From: Planctomycetota bacterium
GTDB taxonomy: Bacteria > Planctomycetota > SZUA-567 > H5-PLA8
Length of the DNA stretch: 64,000 nucleotides
Direction: 5' to 3'
Assembly: GCA_023150555.1 (NCBI GenBank)
Contig: JAKLKQ010000013.1
Coordinates: 1 to 64,000 of the forward strand
The notes beneath the pieces were generated by a model. It was not told where the DNA came from and did no database searches. It worked only from the letters and a program-made list of their open reading frames with translations. Position numbers and translations under genes: made by a program. Below, in pieces: positions 9,879 to 18,492 of this stretch (position 1 is its first letter; the number at the start of each line of letters is the position of its first letter).

Positions 9879-12800
9879 GTGATTCGTGCCCTTCGTGCAG
9901 CCGCCGTGTTCTTCTTCTTCGTGGCCCTGGCACCCTTCGCCCGCACCGCGCGGGCGGCCGAGCCCGACCTGGCGGCGCCGCTGCCGGTGGACCCCAAGGT
10001 CAAGATCGGCAAGCTCGAGAACGGCTTGAACTACTGGATCCGCGAACACGCCACGCCGCCGGGCAAGGTGGGCCTATGGCTGCACATCAGCAGCGGTTCG
10101 GTGAACGAGGAAGACCCACAGCAGGGCCTGGCGCACTTCCTCGAGCACATGGCATTCAACGGAAGCGCGAACTTCGCGCCGGGGACGCTGGTGAAGTTCT
10201 TCGAGAAGCTGGGCATGCGCTTTGGCGCCGACCAGAACGCCTTCACCAGCTTCGACCAGACGACCTACATCCTGACCTTGCCCGACACCAAGCCCGAGAC
10301 GATCGACAGCGGACTGACGTACTTCGCAGACGTGGCCTTCCGCCTCACTCTGCCGCCCGAAGAGATCGACAAGGAGCGCGGCGTGGTGCTGGAGGAGATG
10401 CGCGTGCGCAAGGGCGCGCGGCAGCGCCTGATCGAGCAGACCCTGCCGATCCTGCTGCCGGGCAGCCGCGCCGCCAACCGCCTGCCCATCGGCAAGGAAG
10501 ACGTGCTGACCAACGCCAAGCAGGACCGCATCAAGAGCTACTACGACAAGTGGTACCGCCCGGACATCAGCACGCTGATCGTCGTCGGCGACATCAAGGC
10601 CGAGGAGTTCGAGAAGCAGATCGCCAAGCACTTCGGCGAATGGAAGAAGCCCGCCGAGGGAGCCCAGGACCTGGACGCCGGCATCAAGCCCTACGATGCC
10701 GTGCGCGCTGCGATCGTGACCGACAAGGAGCAGGCGCGCACCGAAGTCAGCGCCGTGCGCATCGGACCCATGCGCGACCTGAAGACCGTCGGCGACTACC
10801 GCCGCGAACTCGTCGAGAACCTCGGCAACTGGATCGTCAACCGCCGCTACGACGAACTGATCCAGAAAGGCACCGCGCCCTTCCAGAGCGCCGGGGCCGG
10901 CGTCAGCGAGTTCCTGAACGTCTGCACCTACATCGAGGCCGAGGCCGGCGGGCAGCCCGAGAAATGGGCCGAGATGGCCGAAGGCCTGCTCGTGGAACTC
11001 AAGCGCGCCCGCGACCACGGCTTCCTGGGCCAGGAACTCGAGGACGCCAAGAAGGCCACCGTCGCCAGCGCCGAACAGGCCGCACGCACCGAAGTCACCC
11101 GCGACATGCACGCCATCCTGGGCGGCTTGAACAGTGACATCAGCGCCAAGCACACGCCCGTCAGCGCGGAGCAGGAGCTGGAACTGATCCGCCAGCTGCT
11201 GCCCGGCATCACGGCGAAGGAAGTGGGCGACGCCTTCAAGGCCAACTTCTCCGCCGAAGCGCGCCTGCTGCTGGTCACCATGCCCGACAAGGAAGGCCTG
11301 CCCGTCCCGAAGGAAGAGGTTGTGCTGGCCGTCGCGAAGAAGGTCGAGGCCATGACGCTGGAAGCGCCCGTCGAGAAAGAGCGCCCGAAGGACCTGCTGG
11401 CCAAGCTGCCGGCGCCCGGTGAGGTCTCCAGCGAGCAGACCGACAAGGACCTGAAGATCCTCAGCGTCGAGATGCGCAACGGCGTGAAGGTCCACATCCG
11501 CTCGATGGACTTCAAGAAGGACCAGGTGCTGGTGCGGCTGACGCTGCCCGGCGCCGAACTTCTGGAGACGGCCGAGAGCCGCGGCATCAGCGACGCCGCC
11601 TGCCTGGCCTTCCAGCAGGCCGCCACGCGCAACCTGAGCTCCACCGACATCCGCGACCTGATGACCGGCCTGAACGTGAACGTCAGCGGCGGCTCCGGGC
11701 GCGACGCGGTATCGATCAGCATCGCCGGCTCGCCCAAGGACCTGGAGAAGGGCCTCCAGCTCGCCTACCTGCTGCTGACGGAAGGCAAGGTCGAGGCCAG
11801 CGCGCTGAAGGTATGGAAGGAGCGGCAGGTGCAGGCCATCGAGCAGGCCCGCACCAGCGTCGACGCGCAGCGCACCGAGAACTGGCGCGACATCCTCTAC
11901 GCCGGCGACCCGCGCACCAAGATGCTGACCAAGGAACAGGTCGAGAAGATCACCGAACGCGACGCGCAGCTGTGGCTGCAGGACGTGATCCTGAAGAGCC
12001 CCATCGAGGCCGCCATCGTGGGCGACATTGCCGAAAACCGCGCGCTGGACCTGGCGAAGCAGTACCTCGGCTCGCTGCCCAAGCGCCAGAAGAAGGCGGG
12101 CGACCTCGACAAGCTCCGCAAGCTCGACTACCCCAAGGGCCCCGTCACGCGCACGGTCGAAGTGCCCACTATCACCGAGAAGGCCTGGGTGCTGATGGGC
12201 TGGCGCGCGTACGACGAGACCGAGGTCGAGAAGAACCGCGCGCTGTTCGTCGCGCAGCAGATCCTCGACGACCACCTGCGCGAGGAGATCCGCGAGAAGC
12301 GCGGGCTGACGTACTCCACCGGCTGCAGCAACGTCCCCGGCCAGCCCTACAAGGGCGGCGGCTTCCTGTACGTCGCCTTCAGCGCCGACCCCGGCAAGGC
12401 CGCCGAGGCCGCCAAGATCGCGAAGGAAGTCGTCGAGCACTTCATCAAGGCCGGGCCGACCGACGAGGAGATGGTCACCGCGCGCAAGCAGTTCAAGGTG
12501 GACCTGGAGAAGCAGCAGCAGGAACCCGGCTACTGGCTGGGTGTGCTCTGCGACCTCGACTACCGCCACCGCAAGCTGAAGGACGAGAAGGAAGACGTCG
12601 AGCGTATGAGCACCTTCCCGCGCGAAGAGGTAGTGAAGGTGCTGCCGAAGGTCGTCAGCGACGAGAACTTCCTGCAGATCATCGCGCTGCCCCGGAAGCT
12701 CACCCCCGGCGAGAAGCCCCCCGCGCCGGCGGCCGACGGCAACGACGCCCAGCAAGCGCAGATCGCCGCGCTGCTGGACGGCCTGCGCAAGGCGCTCGAC

Positions 12801-13043
12801 GCCAAGCAATACGACCAGGTGATCACCGTCGCCGAGACGATCCTCGCGCGGCTGGGGCAGGCTCCGCCCGAAGCCGCCGCGCAGATCGAGCCGGTGAAGG
12901 AGAAGATCCAGGCCCTGCTCAAGGAAGCCAAGGACGGCAAGGCCTCCACCGGCGGCGCGAAGGAAGAGAAGAAGGAGGAAGGCGCGGCCAAGTCCGAAGC
13001 GCCGCAGGAAGAGAAGACCGAACCCGCCGCCAAGAGCGAGTAA
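9879..13043 (+). CDS. secreted M16 family zinc metalloprotease
   Basis: A 1054-residue insulinase/pitrilysin-type protease. GTG start, with AAAGGAG six bases upstream. Residues 1-27 form a signal peptide (Phe-rich core, ARAAEP cleavage region), so it acts in the periplasm. The inverted zinc motif is HFLEH at 86-90 (His86, Glu89, His90), with the third ligand expected in the VLEEMR segment about 80 residues later. Four M16-type domains follow in two N/C pairs; the second pair (from about residue 520) is the usual non-catalytic copy. After about residue 960 there is a helical segment and a Lys/Glu/Ala-rich disordered tail (KEEKKEEGAAKSE), unusual for the family. Likely role: degrading exported peptides. 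It is monocistronic and closed by a strong terminator. Confidence 0.93.
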   Translation: MIRALRAAAVFFFFVALAPFARTARAAEPDLAAPLPVDPKVKIGKLENGLNYWIREHATPPGKVGLWLHISSGSVNEEDPQQGLAHFLEHMAFNGSANFAPGTLVKFFEKLGMRFGADQNAFTSFDQTTYILTLPDTKPETIDSGLTYFADVAFRLTLPPEEIDKERGVVLEEMRVRKGARQRLIEQTLPILLPGSRAANRLPIGKEDVLTNAKQDRIKSYYDKWYRPDISTLIVVGDIKAEEFEKQIAKHFGEWKKPAEGAQDLDAGIKPYDAVRAAIVTDKEQARTEVSAVRIGPMRDLKTVGDYRRELVENLGNWIVNRRYDELIQKGTAPFQSAGAGVSEFLNVCTYIEAEAGGQPEKWAEMAEGLLVELKRARDHGFLGQELEDAKKATVASAEQAARTEVTRDMHAILGGLNSDISAKHTPVSAEQELELIRQLLPGITAKEVGDAFKANFSAEARLLLVTMPDKEGLPVPKEEVVLAVAKKVEAMTLEAPVEKERPKDLLAKLPAPGEVSSEQTDKDLKILSVEMRNGVKVHIRSMDFKKDQVLVRLTLPGAELLETAESRGISDAACLAFQQAATRNLSSTDIRDLMTGLNVNVSGGSGRDAVSISIAGSPKDLEKGLQLAYLLLTEGKVEASALKVWKERQVQAIEQARTSVDAQRTENWRDILYAGDPRTKMLTKEQVEKITERDAQLWLQDVILKSPIEAAIVGDIAENRALDLAKQYLGSLPKRQKKAGDLDKLRKLDYPKGPVTRTVEVPTITEKAWVLMGWRAYDETEVEKNRALFVAQQILDDHLREEIREKRGLTYSTGCSNVPGQPYKGGGFLYVAFSADPGKAAEAAKIAKEVVEHFIKAGPTDEEMVTARKQFKVDLEKQQQEPGYWLGVLCDLDYRHRKLKDEKEDVERMSTFPREEVVKVLPKVVSDENFLQIIALPRKLTPGEKPPAPAADGNDAQQAQIAALLDGLRKALDAKQYDQVITVAETILARLGQAPPEAAAQIEPVKEKIQALLKEAKDGKASTGGAKEEKKEEGAAKSEAPQEEKTEPAAKSE

Positions 13044-13092
13044 GTCTTAACAGCAGAGGCGAGGAAAACGACGAAGTACGAATGACGAATAG

Positions 13093-13128
13093 AAACGGCC
13101 ATGGGGTCAGCGCCCCATGGCCGTTTTA
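13093..13128. terminator. bidirectional intrinsic terminator
   Basis: A perfect 14-bp stem (13093-13106 with 13113-13126) around a TCAGCG loop, flanked by A residues on the left and T residues on the right. It sits between the convergent M16 protease gene and the minus-strand gene ending at 13173, and can serve both. Confidence 0.85.
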
Positions 13129-13172
13129 GTTGAGCGAACCAAGACCCAAAACCGCGGGTCCGAAACCAAGTG

Positions 13173-13808
13173 CTACTCGGGCGGCCCTTCGTAGCCGTCG
13201 GGCTTGGCGGGCACTTCGGGCGGCGGATCGCCTTTCCACTTCATGCACATGATCTTGATCTTGGGCCAGTAGACGTAGAACTTCGGGTGCGGCTTCCAGG
13301 TCTTGGTCATGCGACCGTACTTCGTATAGAAAAGATCGAAGTAGTGCCGCGCCATGCGCCCCTCGAACTGGTCGCTGACCGTGGGGCCGTACAGCTGCAT
13401 GAAGTTGTAGAAGGCCTCGGGCGCGCGCGGATGCAGGGGCCCCCAGCCTGTGTAGCCATCGCGGTCGCTGCCTTGGAAAAAGCCGTCCCACTTCTCCTGC
13501 CAGTCGTTGCTGCGCGTCCAAAAATCGCCCTCCGCGTTGTCCGCGATGCCCAGGAACTGCTTGTACATGGCCATCGAGTCCTCGGACTGCTGGCAGACCC
13601 AGCCCACGTAGAAGGCCAGCGTCAGCCAGCTGTCGGCGGCCTCGCTGGTCGCGCGCTCCTTGGCCGGCGTCTCGTCGTAGGTCTTTTGGATCGCGCTGCG
13701 CATCATGTTGTGCCCGACCGGCGTGAAGACGATGCCGATCAGCACCAGCACCAACACAACCACCGCGATGGTGATCTTCCATTTCCAACTCAGCCTTTCT
13801 CTGGGCAT
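13173..13808 (-). CDS. membrane-anchored protein of unknown function
   Basis: A 211-residue protein with one N-terminal membrane helix (KITIAVVVLVLVLIGIVFT, residues about 10-30) and a soluble remainder, probably outside the cytoplasm. The start is taken at MPRERLSWKW; the longer upstream frame is Arg/Ser-rich and not protein-like. The soluble part is rich in Trp, Tyr and Phe (WTRSNDWQEKWDGFFQG, YTGWGPLHPRAPEAFYNFMQLYG, FYVYWPKIKIMCMKW) and looks helical, possibly a TPR-like packing, but I recognise no family. It ends in a Pro-rich tail. It is followed on the same strand, upstream, by a large secreted protein gene 124 bp away. Confidence 0.7.
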   Translation of the reverse strand: MPRERLSWKWKITIAVVVLVLVLIGIVFTPVGHNMMRSAIQKTYDETPAKERATSEAADSWLTLAFYVGWVCQQSEDSMAMYKQFLGIADNAEGDFWTRSNDWQEKWDGFFQGSDRDGYTGWGPLHPRAPEAFYNFMQLYGPTVSDQFEGRMARHYFDLFYTKYGRMTKTWKPHPKFYVYWPKIKIMCMKWKGDPPPEVPAKPDGYEGPPE

Positions 13809-13932
13809 AAGACAGTCCTCGGCCTGGGTGTACGTCGCAGCGCGCCTTCCCGCGGCCGGCCTTCGGCCGCAGGAGCCCTCTTCTACACCAATTTCGGCGT
13901 TATGGGAATGACCCGTTCGGGTGCGTGAAAAG

Positions 13933-16122
13933 CTACTTCGCCTCGGGACGCGTGCGCTGCAGGAACTCGATCGCCGACCAAGGCATGCGGACTTCTCCGC
14001 CGGCCAGCTTCCCGCGCACGCCGTTGGCGTCCAGGCCCTGGAGCTCGAACGCAAAGCGGCTGCCGATGCGCAGCGTCAGGTCCCACCCACCCGCGTTCCC
14101 GGCCGCCGGAGCCGCCGCTTCGGGAAAGACCAGGAAGCGCGCCGAATGCAGGTCGATGGGCCACGGCGGGCCGCCGTCCTTGGGGTCGACGGTCAGGGCG
14201 TTCTTGCGCGCGTCGATGGACAGGATCTCGGCGTTGTCCATGCGCGGCATGCCCTCGGTGGAGGTCTTGCCCGCGGCCGAGGCCGTGCGCTGCGCGAACT
14301 CGACGCCGGTCTTCTCCTTCTTGACGTGCTCCGGATCGAGCGGATCGGCGGGCGGCGCGTCTGCGGCCTGCTTGCCGCCCTCCCCTTTCGCGTCGCCCTC
14401 GCCTTCGCCATCGCCGGCGGCGGGGGGCGGGGCCACCGGCGTGCCGGGGCGCAGGTCGACCTTGCGCAGCATGGCGCGCGGGAGTTTCAGCTCCACCTTG
14501 CCGGGCAGTTCCAGCACCGCGGACTCGGCGTCGAGCTTCAGCAGCCGCGCCAACAGGCGGTCGCCGTTCTGGAGCAGGATGCCGTGCGGAATGAACGGGC
14601 GCTCGCGCGGCGTTTCGGTGGGTGCGGGCGCGGGCGCCGGGGCTTCGTCGAGGGGCTCGGGCGTATCGTCTTCCTGCGCGGGCGCGGCGTCGGAGAGCGC
14701 GGGCACCACGGTCGCCACGTCCTTCACGTCGACGGTAATACTGGGCGCGTCCTTGGGCAGGAAGGCGGGGCGGATCGCGATGCAGTCTTTGCCCTCGCCG
14801 ACGGTCTCGAGTTTCCCGACGAATCGTTCGCCGCTGGCCAGCGTCAGCGCGTCGAAGCGCGTGTCGTGTTCGAAGGTGAGGATTCGAGAGAACAACATCT
14901 CATCCAGAAGGACGGCGCCGGGATTGTTCGCCTCGGCACCCACGTTCACGCGCCCCAGGGGCACGCGCGAGCGCACCGAGATCCATTGAGCCAGCGCCGG
15001 CTGCGTATCCTCCGGCAGCGATAGGACCTTTTGGCCGGCCAAATGGCCCCGCAAGTCGTACGCGGTAACCACGATCCGCTCGGCGCCTTTGAATTCGACG
15101 GCCACGGAAAATTCCAGAACGCCAGCCGGCGCAACCGTATTCTCGTCCGGCGGCGCAAAGACAATATCGATGCCCTTGGAATCGGCTTCGCCTTTCTCCT
15201 GTACGCCCAGTCCATTGAGATCGCGGCCTACGGCCGACTTCGCCGCATGCAGCGGGTTGGCCGCCTGGAGCAGCAAACCCTGGGATCGGAACGCGGCCTC
15301 AAGGCGATCGCCTTCCTCGATCTGTTTGTCGTTCACGCGCATGCCGTCGACGCGCACCAGGGTCAGGCCCGCGCCACGGAGTATGCGCTCCGGCATGTTT
15401 AGTACCTCTGCGAGTACGACCTTAAAGCCGATCTTGACACCATCCAGATCAACCACGCTCGATTCGATCAGCCCCACAACCTTCTTCTCGCCGGGCACGG
15501 ACCAATGCTTCGCGGCGGCAAGAAGCGCCGCAGCATCCTTCGCGTTCAAGACACTCAGGCCGCCGACGGACTCCGCCGGCAGTACGTTCGTTCCGTGCGC
15601 GGTGCGTAGTTCGTAGCTGTCCGCCGTCACCGTGCCTTCGCGCGGCGGGCCTTGTGTCCCCGCGACGCGGTCGCCCGTGGCGCTTCCGCTCGCAACGCCC
15701 ATCTTCGCAAGCAACTCGCGGGCACGGATCGCGACTTCGGGGTCCTTCGACTTCGCGCCGGCACGCAACGCCGGCGCCGCGCCGCGGCCCAGGTCTTCCA
15801 GGCGCTTCTGCGCCTTCTGGCGAATCTGGTAGTTCTCGCTGGCCAGTTCGGCCACGGCCGCGCGGGCCGCTTCGGTGTCTTTCGCGTCGATACGTTCGGC
15901 CAGTTCTACGCCTGCCACGTCCTTCCAAGCGAGGCGTTCGGTGGTGCCGTCGTCCTTTTCCAAGACGAGCTCGTTGGAACTTAGGAAGCCGCGCAGCAGC
16001 GAGCCCTCGCGCGTGCGCAGCGTAACCGCCGGTCCGGCGTCGCCCGCCGGCTCGCCCGCGTGCAAGCCCGCGGCCGCCAACGCCCCCGCCAGCAGGCCCA
16101 GGTAAAGGATGCGTACGGGCAT
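13933..16122 (-). CDS. large secreted protein with repeated small beta modules
   Basis: A 729-residue exported protein. The start at MPVRILYLG follows GAGGAG by four bases and gives a signal peptide cut near LHAGEPA; an ATG four codons upstream overlaps that ribosome site. Residues 90-145 look like HEAT-type helices (YQIRQKAQKRLEDLG, VAIRARELLAKM). Three or four short modules of the pattern Leu-x-x-Gly-Asp/Glu-x-Leu-x-Gly/Ala-x-Leu recur (TLRTREGSLLRGFL, LTLASGERFVGKLE, ILLQNGDRLLARLL, TLRIGSRFAFELQG), the LSm-like strands common in planctomycete surface proteins. The centre contains an NPCBM-like beta region (about 190-430). Acidic, Pro-rich linkers separate modules. Function unknown; a carbohydrate-binding or scaffold role is possible. 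Part of the centre is visibly less GC-rich than its ends. Confidence 0.75.
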   Translation of the reverse strand: MPVRILYLGLLAGALAAAGLHAGEPAGDAGPAVTLRTREGSLLRGFLSSNELVLEKDDGTTERLAWKDVAGVELAERIDAKDTEAARAAVAELASENYQIRQKAQKRLEDLGRGAAPALRAGAKSKDPEVAIRARELLAKMGVASGSATGDRVAGTQGPPREGTVTADSYELRTAHGTNVLPAESVGGLSVLNAKDAAALLAAAKHWSVPGEKKVVGLIESSVVDLDGVKIGFKVVLAEVLNMPERILRGAGLTLVRVDGMRVNDKQIEEGDRLEAAFRSQGLLLQAANPLHAAKSAVGRDLNGLGVQEKGEADSKGIDIVFAPPDENTVAPAGVLEFSVAVEFKGAERIVVTAYDLRGHLAGQKVLSLPEDTQPALAQWISVRSRVPLGRVNVGAEANNPGAVLLDEMLFSRILTFEHDTRFDALTLASGERFVGKLETVGEGKDCIAIRPAFLPKDAPSITVDVKDVATVVPALSDAAPAQEDDTPEPLDEAPAPAPAPTETPRERPFIPHGILLQNGDRLLARLLKLDAESAVLELPGKVELKLPRAMLRKVDLRPGTPVAPPPAAGDGEGEGDAKGEGGKQAADAPPADPLDPEHVKKEKTGVEFAQRTASAAGKTSTEGMPRMDNAEILSIDARKNALTVDPKDGGPPWPIDLHSARFLVFPEAAAPAAGNAGGWDLTLRIGSRFAFELQGLDANGVRGKLAGGEVRMPWSAIEFLQRTRPEAK

Positions 16123-16240
16123 GGTGCTCCTCATGCGGTACAGCTTACCTCATGCTGTCTTACAGATAAACCGGCTCCCCTTTCCCGGTCGTGGTATGGT
16201 TATGACGTGTAGTACGCGTTGAAACAGGCGGAGGTCTTAC

Positions 16241-16837
16241 GTGACCGGCGCGATTCTGGCGGGCGGGCGTTCGCGGCGCATGGAAGGGCGCGACAAGACG
16301 CGCCTGCGCGTCGAGGGCCAGCCCGTGCTCGTCCGGCAGGCGGCGCTTCTGCGGGAACTCTGCGGCGACTGCGTGGTGCTCGCGCGCGAGGACCAGGTCG
16401 CCGAACTCGAGGCGCTCGGCACCGGCGAGGTCCTCGCCGACCTCTTCGACGGCTGCGGCCCGTTGGGAGGCTTGTACACCGCGCTGGAGGAGACCGAGGA
16501 CGACGTCTTCCTGCTCGCCTGCGACCTGCCCTTCGCCAAGCGCGATCTCCTGGCGCGGGTGCTCGAAGCGTGGCGTTCGTCCGCGCCCCGGCCGTTCGCG
16601 CTTCTGCCGCGCGGGCGAGACGCGGCCGGCCAGCCGCAGCCCGAGCCGCTCTGCTCGGTCTGGTCCCGCGACTGCCGCCGGCTGGCGTACATCGCACTCG
16701 AAAACCGCGACTTCGGCGTGCGAGCCTTCGCCGAACACGTGAAGGCGCGCTACCTTGACCTGACCCCCGCCGAACACGACCAACTGCGCAACATCAACGC
16801 TCCCACGGACCTGCAGGATGGCCTAGAGCTGCCCTGA
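16241..16837 (+). CDS. mobA: molybdenum cofactor guanylyltransferase
   Basis: A 198-residue nucleotidyltransferase-like protein starting at GTG with GGAGG six bases upstream. The hallmark LAGGRSRRMEGRDKTRL at residues 6-22 matches the MobA signature (LAGG-x-S-x-RMG-x-DK); the LACDLPFAKRDLL segment carries the metal-binding Asp, and GCGPLGGLYTAL and CSVWSRDC are also family-like. MobA joins GMP to molybdopterin to make the MGD cofactor, using GTP and magnesium in the cytoplasm. No other molybdenum-cofactor gene is adjacent. The Gly after RM in the signature is replaced by Glu, a minor departure. MobA-like transferases for other pathways are the main alternative. Confidence 0.85.
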   Translation: MTGAILAGGRSRRMEGRDKTRLRVEGQPVLVRQAALLRELCGDCVVLAREDQVAELEALGTGEVLADLFDGCGPLGGLYTALEETEDDVFLLACDLPFAKRDLLARVLEAWRSSAPRPFALLPRGRDAAGQPQPEPLCSVWSRDCRRLAYIALENRDFGVRAFAEHVKARYLDLTPAEHDQLRNINAPTDLQDGLELP

Positions 16838-17211
16838 TTCAGCTATTCTGACGAGTTCATATCGCGAATAGAAATCGCGCAGCTTCCCTGTTGCACAATG
16901 TGCCTGACGGTGTATACCGCCGAGGTTGGAAGTCCAATTGCACCAGTGCTTTACGGTTGTTTAGATTTTTTCCAGATTGAGGGAACTCTAGAGCGATCAC
17001 GAGCGCCTATTATCTGCCGGGCAAGAGGGAATCGCGCGCAGGCCGGTGCGATCCCTGAGGAAGCAGCGGGGGAACATTCGCAACCTGTTGTTTCCAAAAG
17101 AGTTGAGACGTCGCAGGAGACCTTGGGGAAGGTCGCATTGGGTCAAGGGGTAGGGCGCGGAAATACGGGTGGATTTGCCTGACAGTTGTTTCCGTGAACC
17201 TCGTTAGGTGT
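16838..17211. other. 374-bp intergenic stretch, lower GC, no gene
   Basis: The first 150 bases are visibly AT-richer than the surroundings, followed by normal composition. A short open frame at 16898-17182 lacks a ribosome site, codon bias or any recognisable motif. I see no tRNA, terminator with a T-tract or known riboswitch. A small RNA or a decayed gene is possible but not supported. Confidence 0.35.
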
Positions 17212-17499
17212 ATGAAACAGGAACCCTGGCCGATGGAGAAGGTGCGCGAGCCCATGGACACCCCCTGCGACGAATCGGTCCCCAGCGCGCTTGACTTCGA
17301 TCTGAAGGAAAAGCACAGCTGCGGATACATGCCGTTGAGCACGCCGGTGTTCCGCTCCCTGTGGCGCGTCCGCGCCAACAAGATGCCCTACGCCGCCTTC
17401 CCGACCGCACCGTCCAACGTGGCGCGCCCGCTGGCCAAACGCAAGAAGAGCCGCGGACTCAAGACGCCGCGCCTGATGCTCCCGATCCTGCTCGGCTAA
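17212..17499 (+). CDS. small protein of unknown function
   Basis: A possible 95-residue protein; GC-rich third positions through most of its length suggest that it is translated. The start is uncertain: ATG at 17212 has only GGTG close by, and ATG at 17233 or 17254 are alternatives. The C-terminal half is basic (NVARPLAKRKKSRGLKTPRL) after an aromatic segment SCGYMPLSTPVFRSLWRVRANKM. No family is recognised, no membrane span or signal peptide is visible, and no neighbour suggests a role. The stop is followed by a run of ten C residues (17508-17517). Confidence 0.45.
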   Translation: MKQEPWPMEKVREPMDTPCDESVPSALDFDLKEKHSCGYMPLSTPVFRSLWRVRANKMPYAAFPTAPSNVARPLAKRKKSRGLKTPRLMLPILLG

Positions 17500-17787
17500 G
17501 CACCGTTCCCCCCCCCCTCCTGCAACATGCGTCGCCGCCCGGACCGTCCGGGCTTGCCAAGCCTATGCAATCCAGTAACGTCCTGCAGGTCCGGTGGATC
17601 CCTGAATACGCGCACAGTGTGCACGTCAACCCGTGCAGCAGCGGCGCTGCACACCGCGTCCTCTAGGGAACAGGGTAACGCCGATCAACCAAGGAGAGCC
17701 CAGGCGGCGCGTTTTCGGGAGTCGTGCTCCCGCGGCCCCACCGGCCGGCAAGGCGCTCCGGAGCTCACATTGACAGGAGGAAGTTCC

Positions 17788-18378
17788 ATGTCGCGAACGT
17801 ACGGAAGCCTGGCTTGGGTCCTGCTCCTGGCCGCGCTGGCGGTCGGCTCCGGCCACGCTCTGCGCGCCGAGGAAGGCGGAGAAGGCGACAAGCCGAAGAC
17901 CGAAGGCGAGGGCGACAAGCCCAAATCCGAAGGCCCCCGGCGTGGCCGCGGAGGACGCGGGTTCATGCTGTGGACGTCGGACACCATCAACGAGAAGCTC
18001 GGCGACCAGAAGCTCAGCGACGAACAGAAGACCAAGGTCGACGCGGCACGCGACGAGATCGGCAAGAAGTTCGCCGAGATCCGCGAGAAGGCGGAATACA
18101 AGGCAGCCACGGAGGAGTTCCGCAACGCGGGACAGGACAAGGACAAGCGCGCCGCCGCACGCAAGAAGTTGGAGGAGGCCACCGGCGGCTTCAACCAATC
18201 CGCCGAATTCAAGAAGGCGCTGGAAGGCATCCTGACGAAGGAGCAGTTCGCCAAGCTCTACCCGGAGAAGCCGGAGGGCGAGAAGACCCAGAAGAGCGAA
18301 GGCGAAGAGAAACACGAGGAGAAGACCGGCGAAGCGCACGAAGAGAAGGCCGAGCAGAAGGAAGGCGGCATGGAGTAA
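17788..18378 (+). CDS. small secreted, highly charged helical protein
   Basis: A 196-residue exported protein. AGGAGG lies seven bases before the ATG. Signal peptide: MSRTYGSLAWVLLLAALAVGSG, cut near LRAEEG. After a Gly/Lys/Glu-rich and an Arg-Gly linker (RRGRGGRGF) comes an amphipathic helical core, about residues 65-150 (INEKLGDQKLSDEQKTKVDAARDE is split by turns), resembling periplasmic Spy/LTXXQ-like helical proteins with LSDEQ and LTKEQ turns. The tail (from about 155) is almost only Glu, Lys, Gly, Thr and Ser. It is monocistronic and followed by an intrinsic terminator. A chaperone-like or metal/ion-buffering role is conceivable, but the family is not certain. Confidence 0.75.
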   Translation: MSRTYGSLAWVLLLAALAVGSGHALRAEEGGEGDKPKTEGEGDKPKSEGPRRGRGGRGFMLWTSDTINEKLGDQKLSDEQKTKVDAARDEIGKKFAEIREKAEYKAATEEFRNAGQDKDKRAAARKKLEEATGGFNQSAEFKKALEGILTKEQFAKLYPEKPEGEKTQKSEGEEKHEEKTGEAHEEKAEQKEGGME

Positions 18379-18399
18379 ACCGCCACGTTAAACATAGAG

Positions 18400-18442
18400 C
18401 GGGCGGCCCCGGTTCCTCCCGGCGCCGCCCGTTTTCTTTTTT
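18400..18442 (+). terminator. intrinsic terminator
   Basis: An 8-bp GC stem (CGGGCGGC at 18400-18407 with GCCGCCCG at 18424-18431) closed by a partly paired 16-base loop and followed by TTTTCTTTTTT. It ends the transcript of the small secreted protein and separates it from the convergent spoVG gene. Confidence 0.85.
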
Positions 18443-18492
18443 CGCGAAGAGTTTGAAGTGCTTGTCACGAAGCAGCGGTAGATTCGGCGCCG

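Noticed and set aside
10074-12809. A 911-codon open frame on the minus strand opposite the M16 protease
   Set aside because: The frame is a by-product of high GC and codon bias in the protease gene; its translation is rich in Leu/Gly/Ala/Val/His/Gln and shows no domain, while the plus strand has clear motifs, signal peptide and ribosome site.
16898-17182. A 94-codon open frame in the gap after mobA
   Set aside because: No ribosome site, no codon bias, no recognisable motif, and mixed composition.
17633-17652. Short hairpin GTGCAGC/GCTGCAC before the small secreted protein gene
   Set aside because: Seven-base stem without T-tract; too weak to call a terminator or regulatory element.
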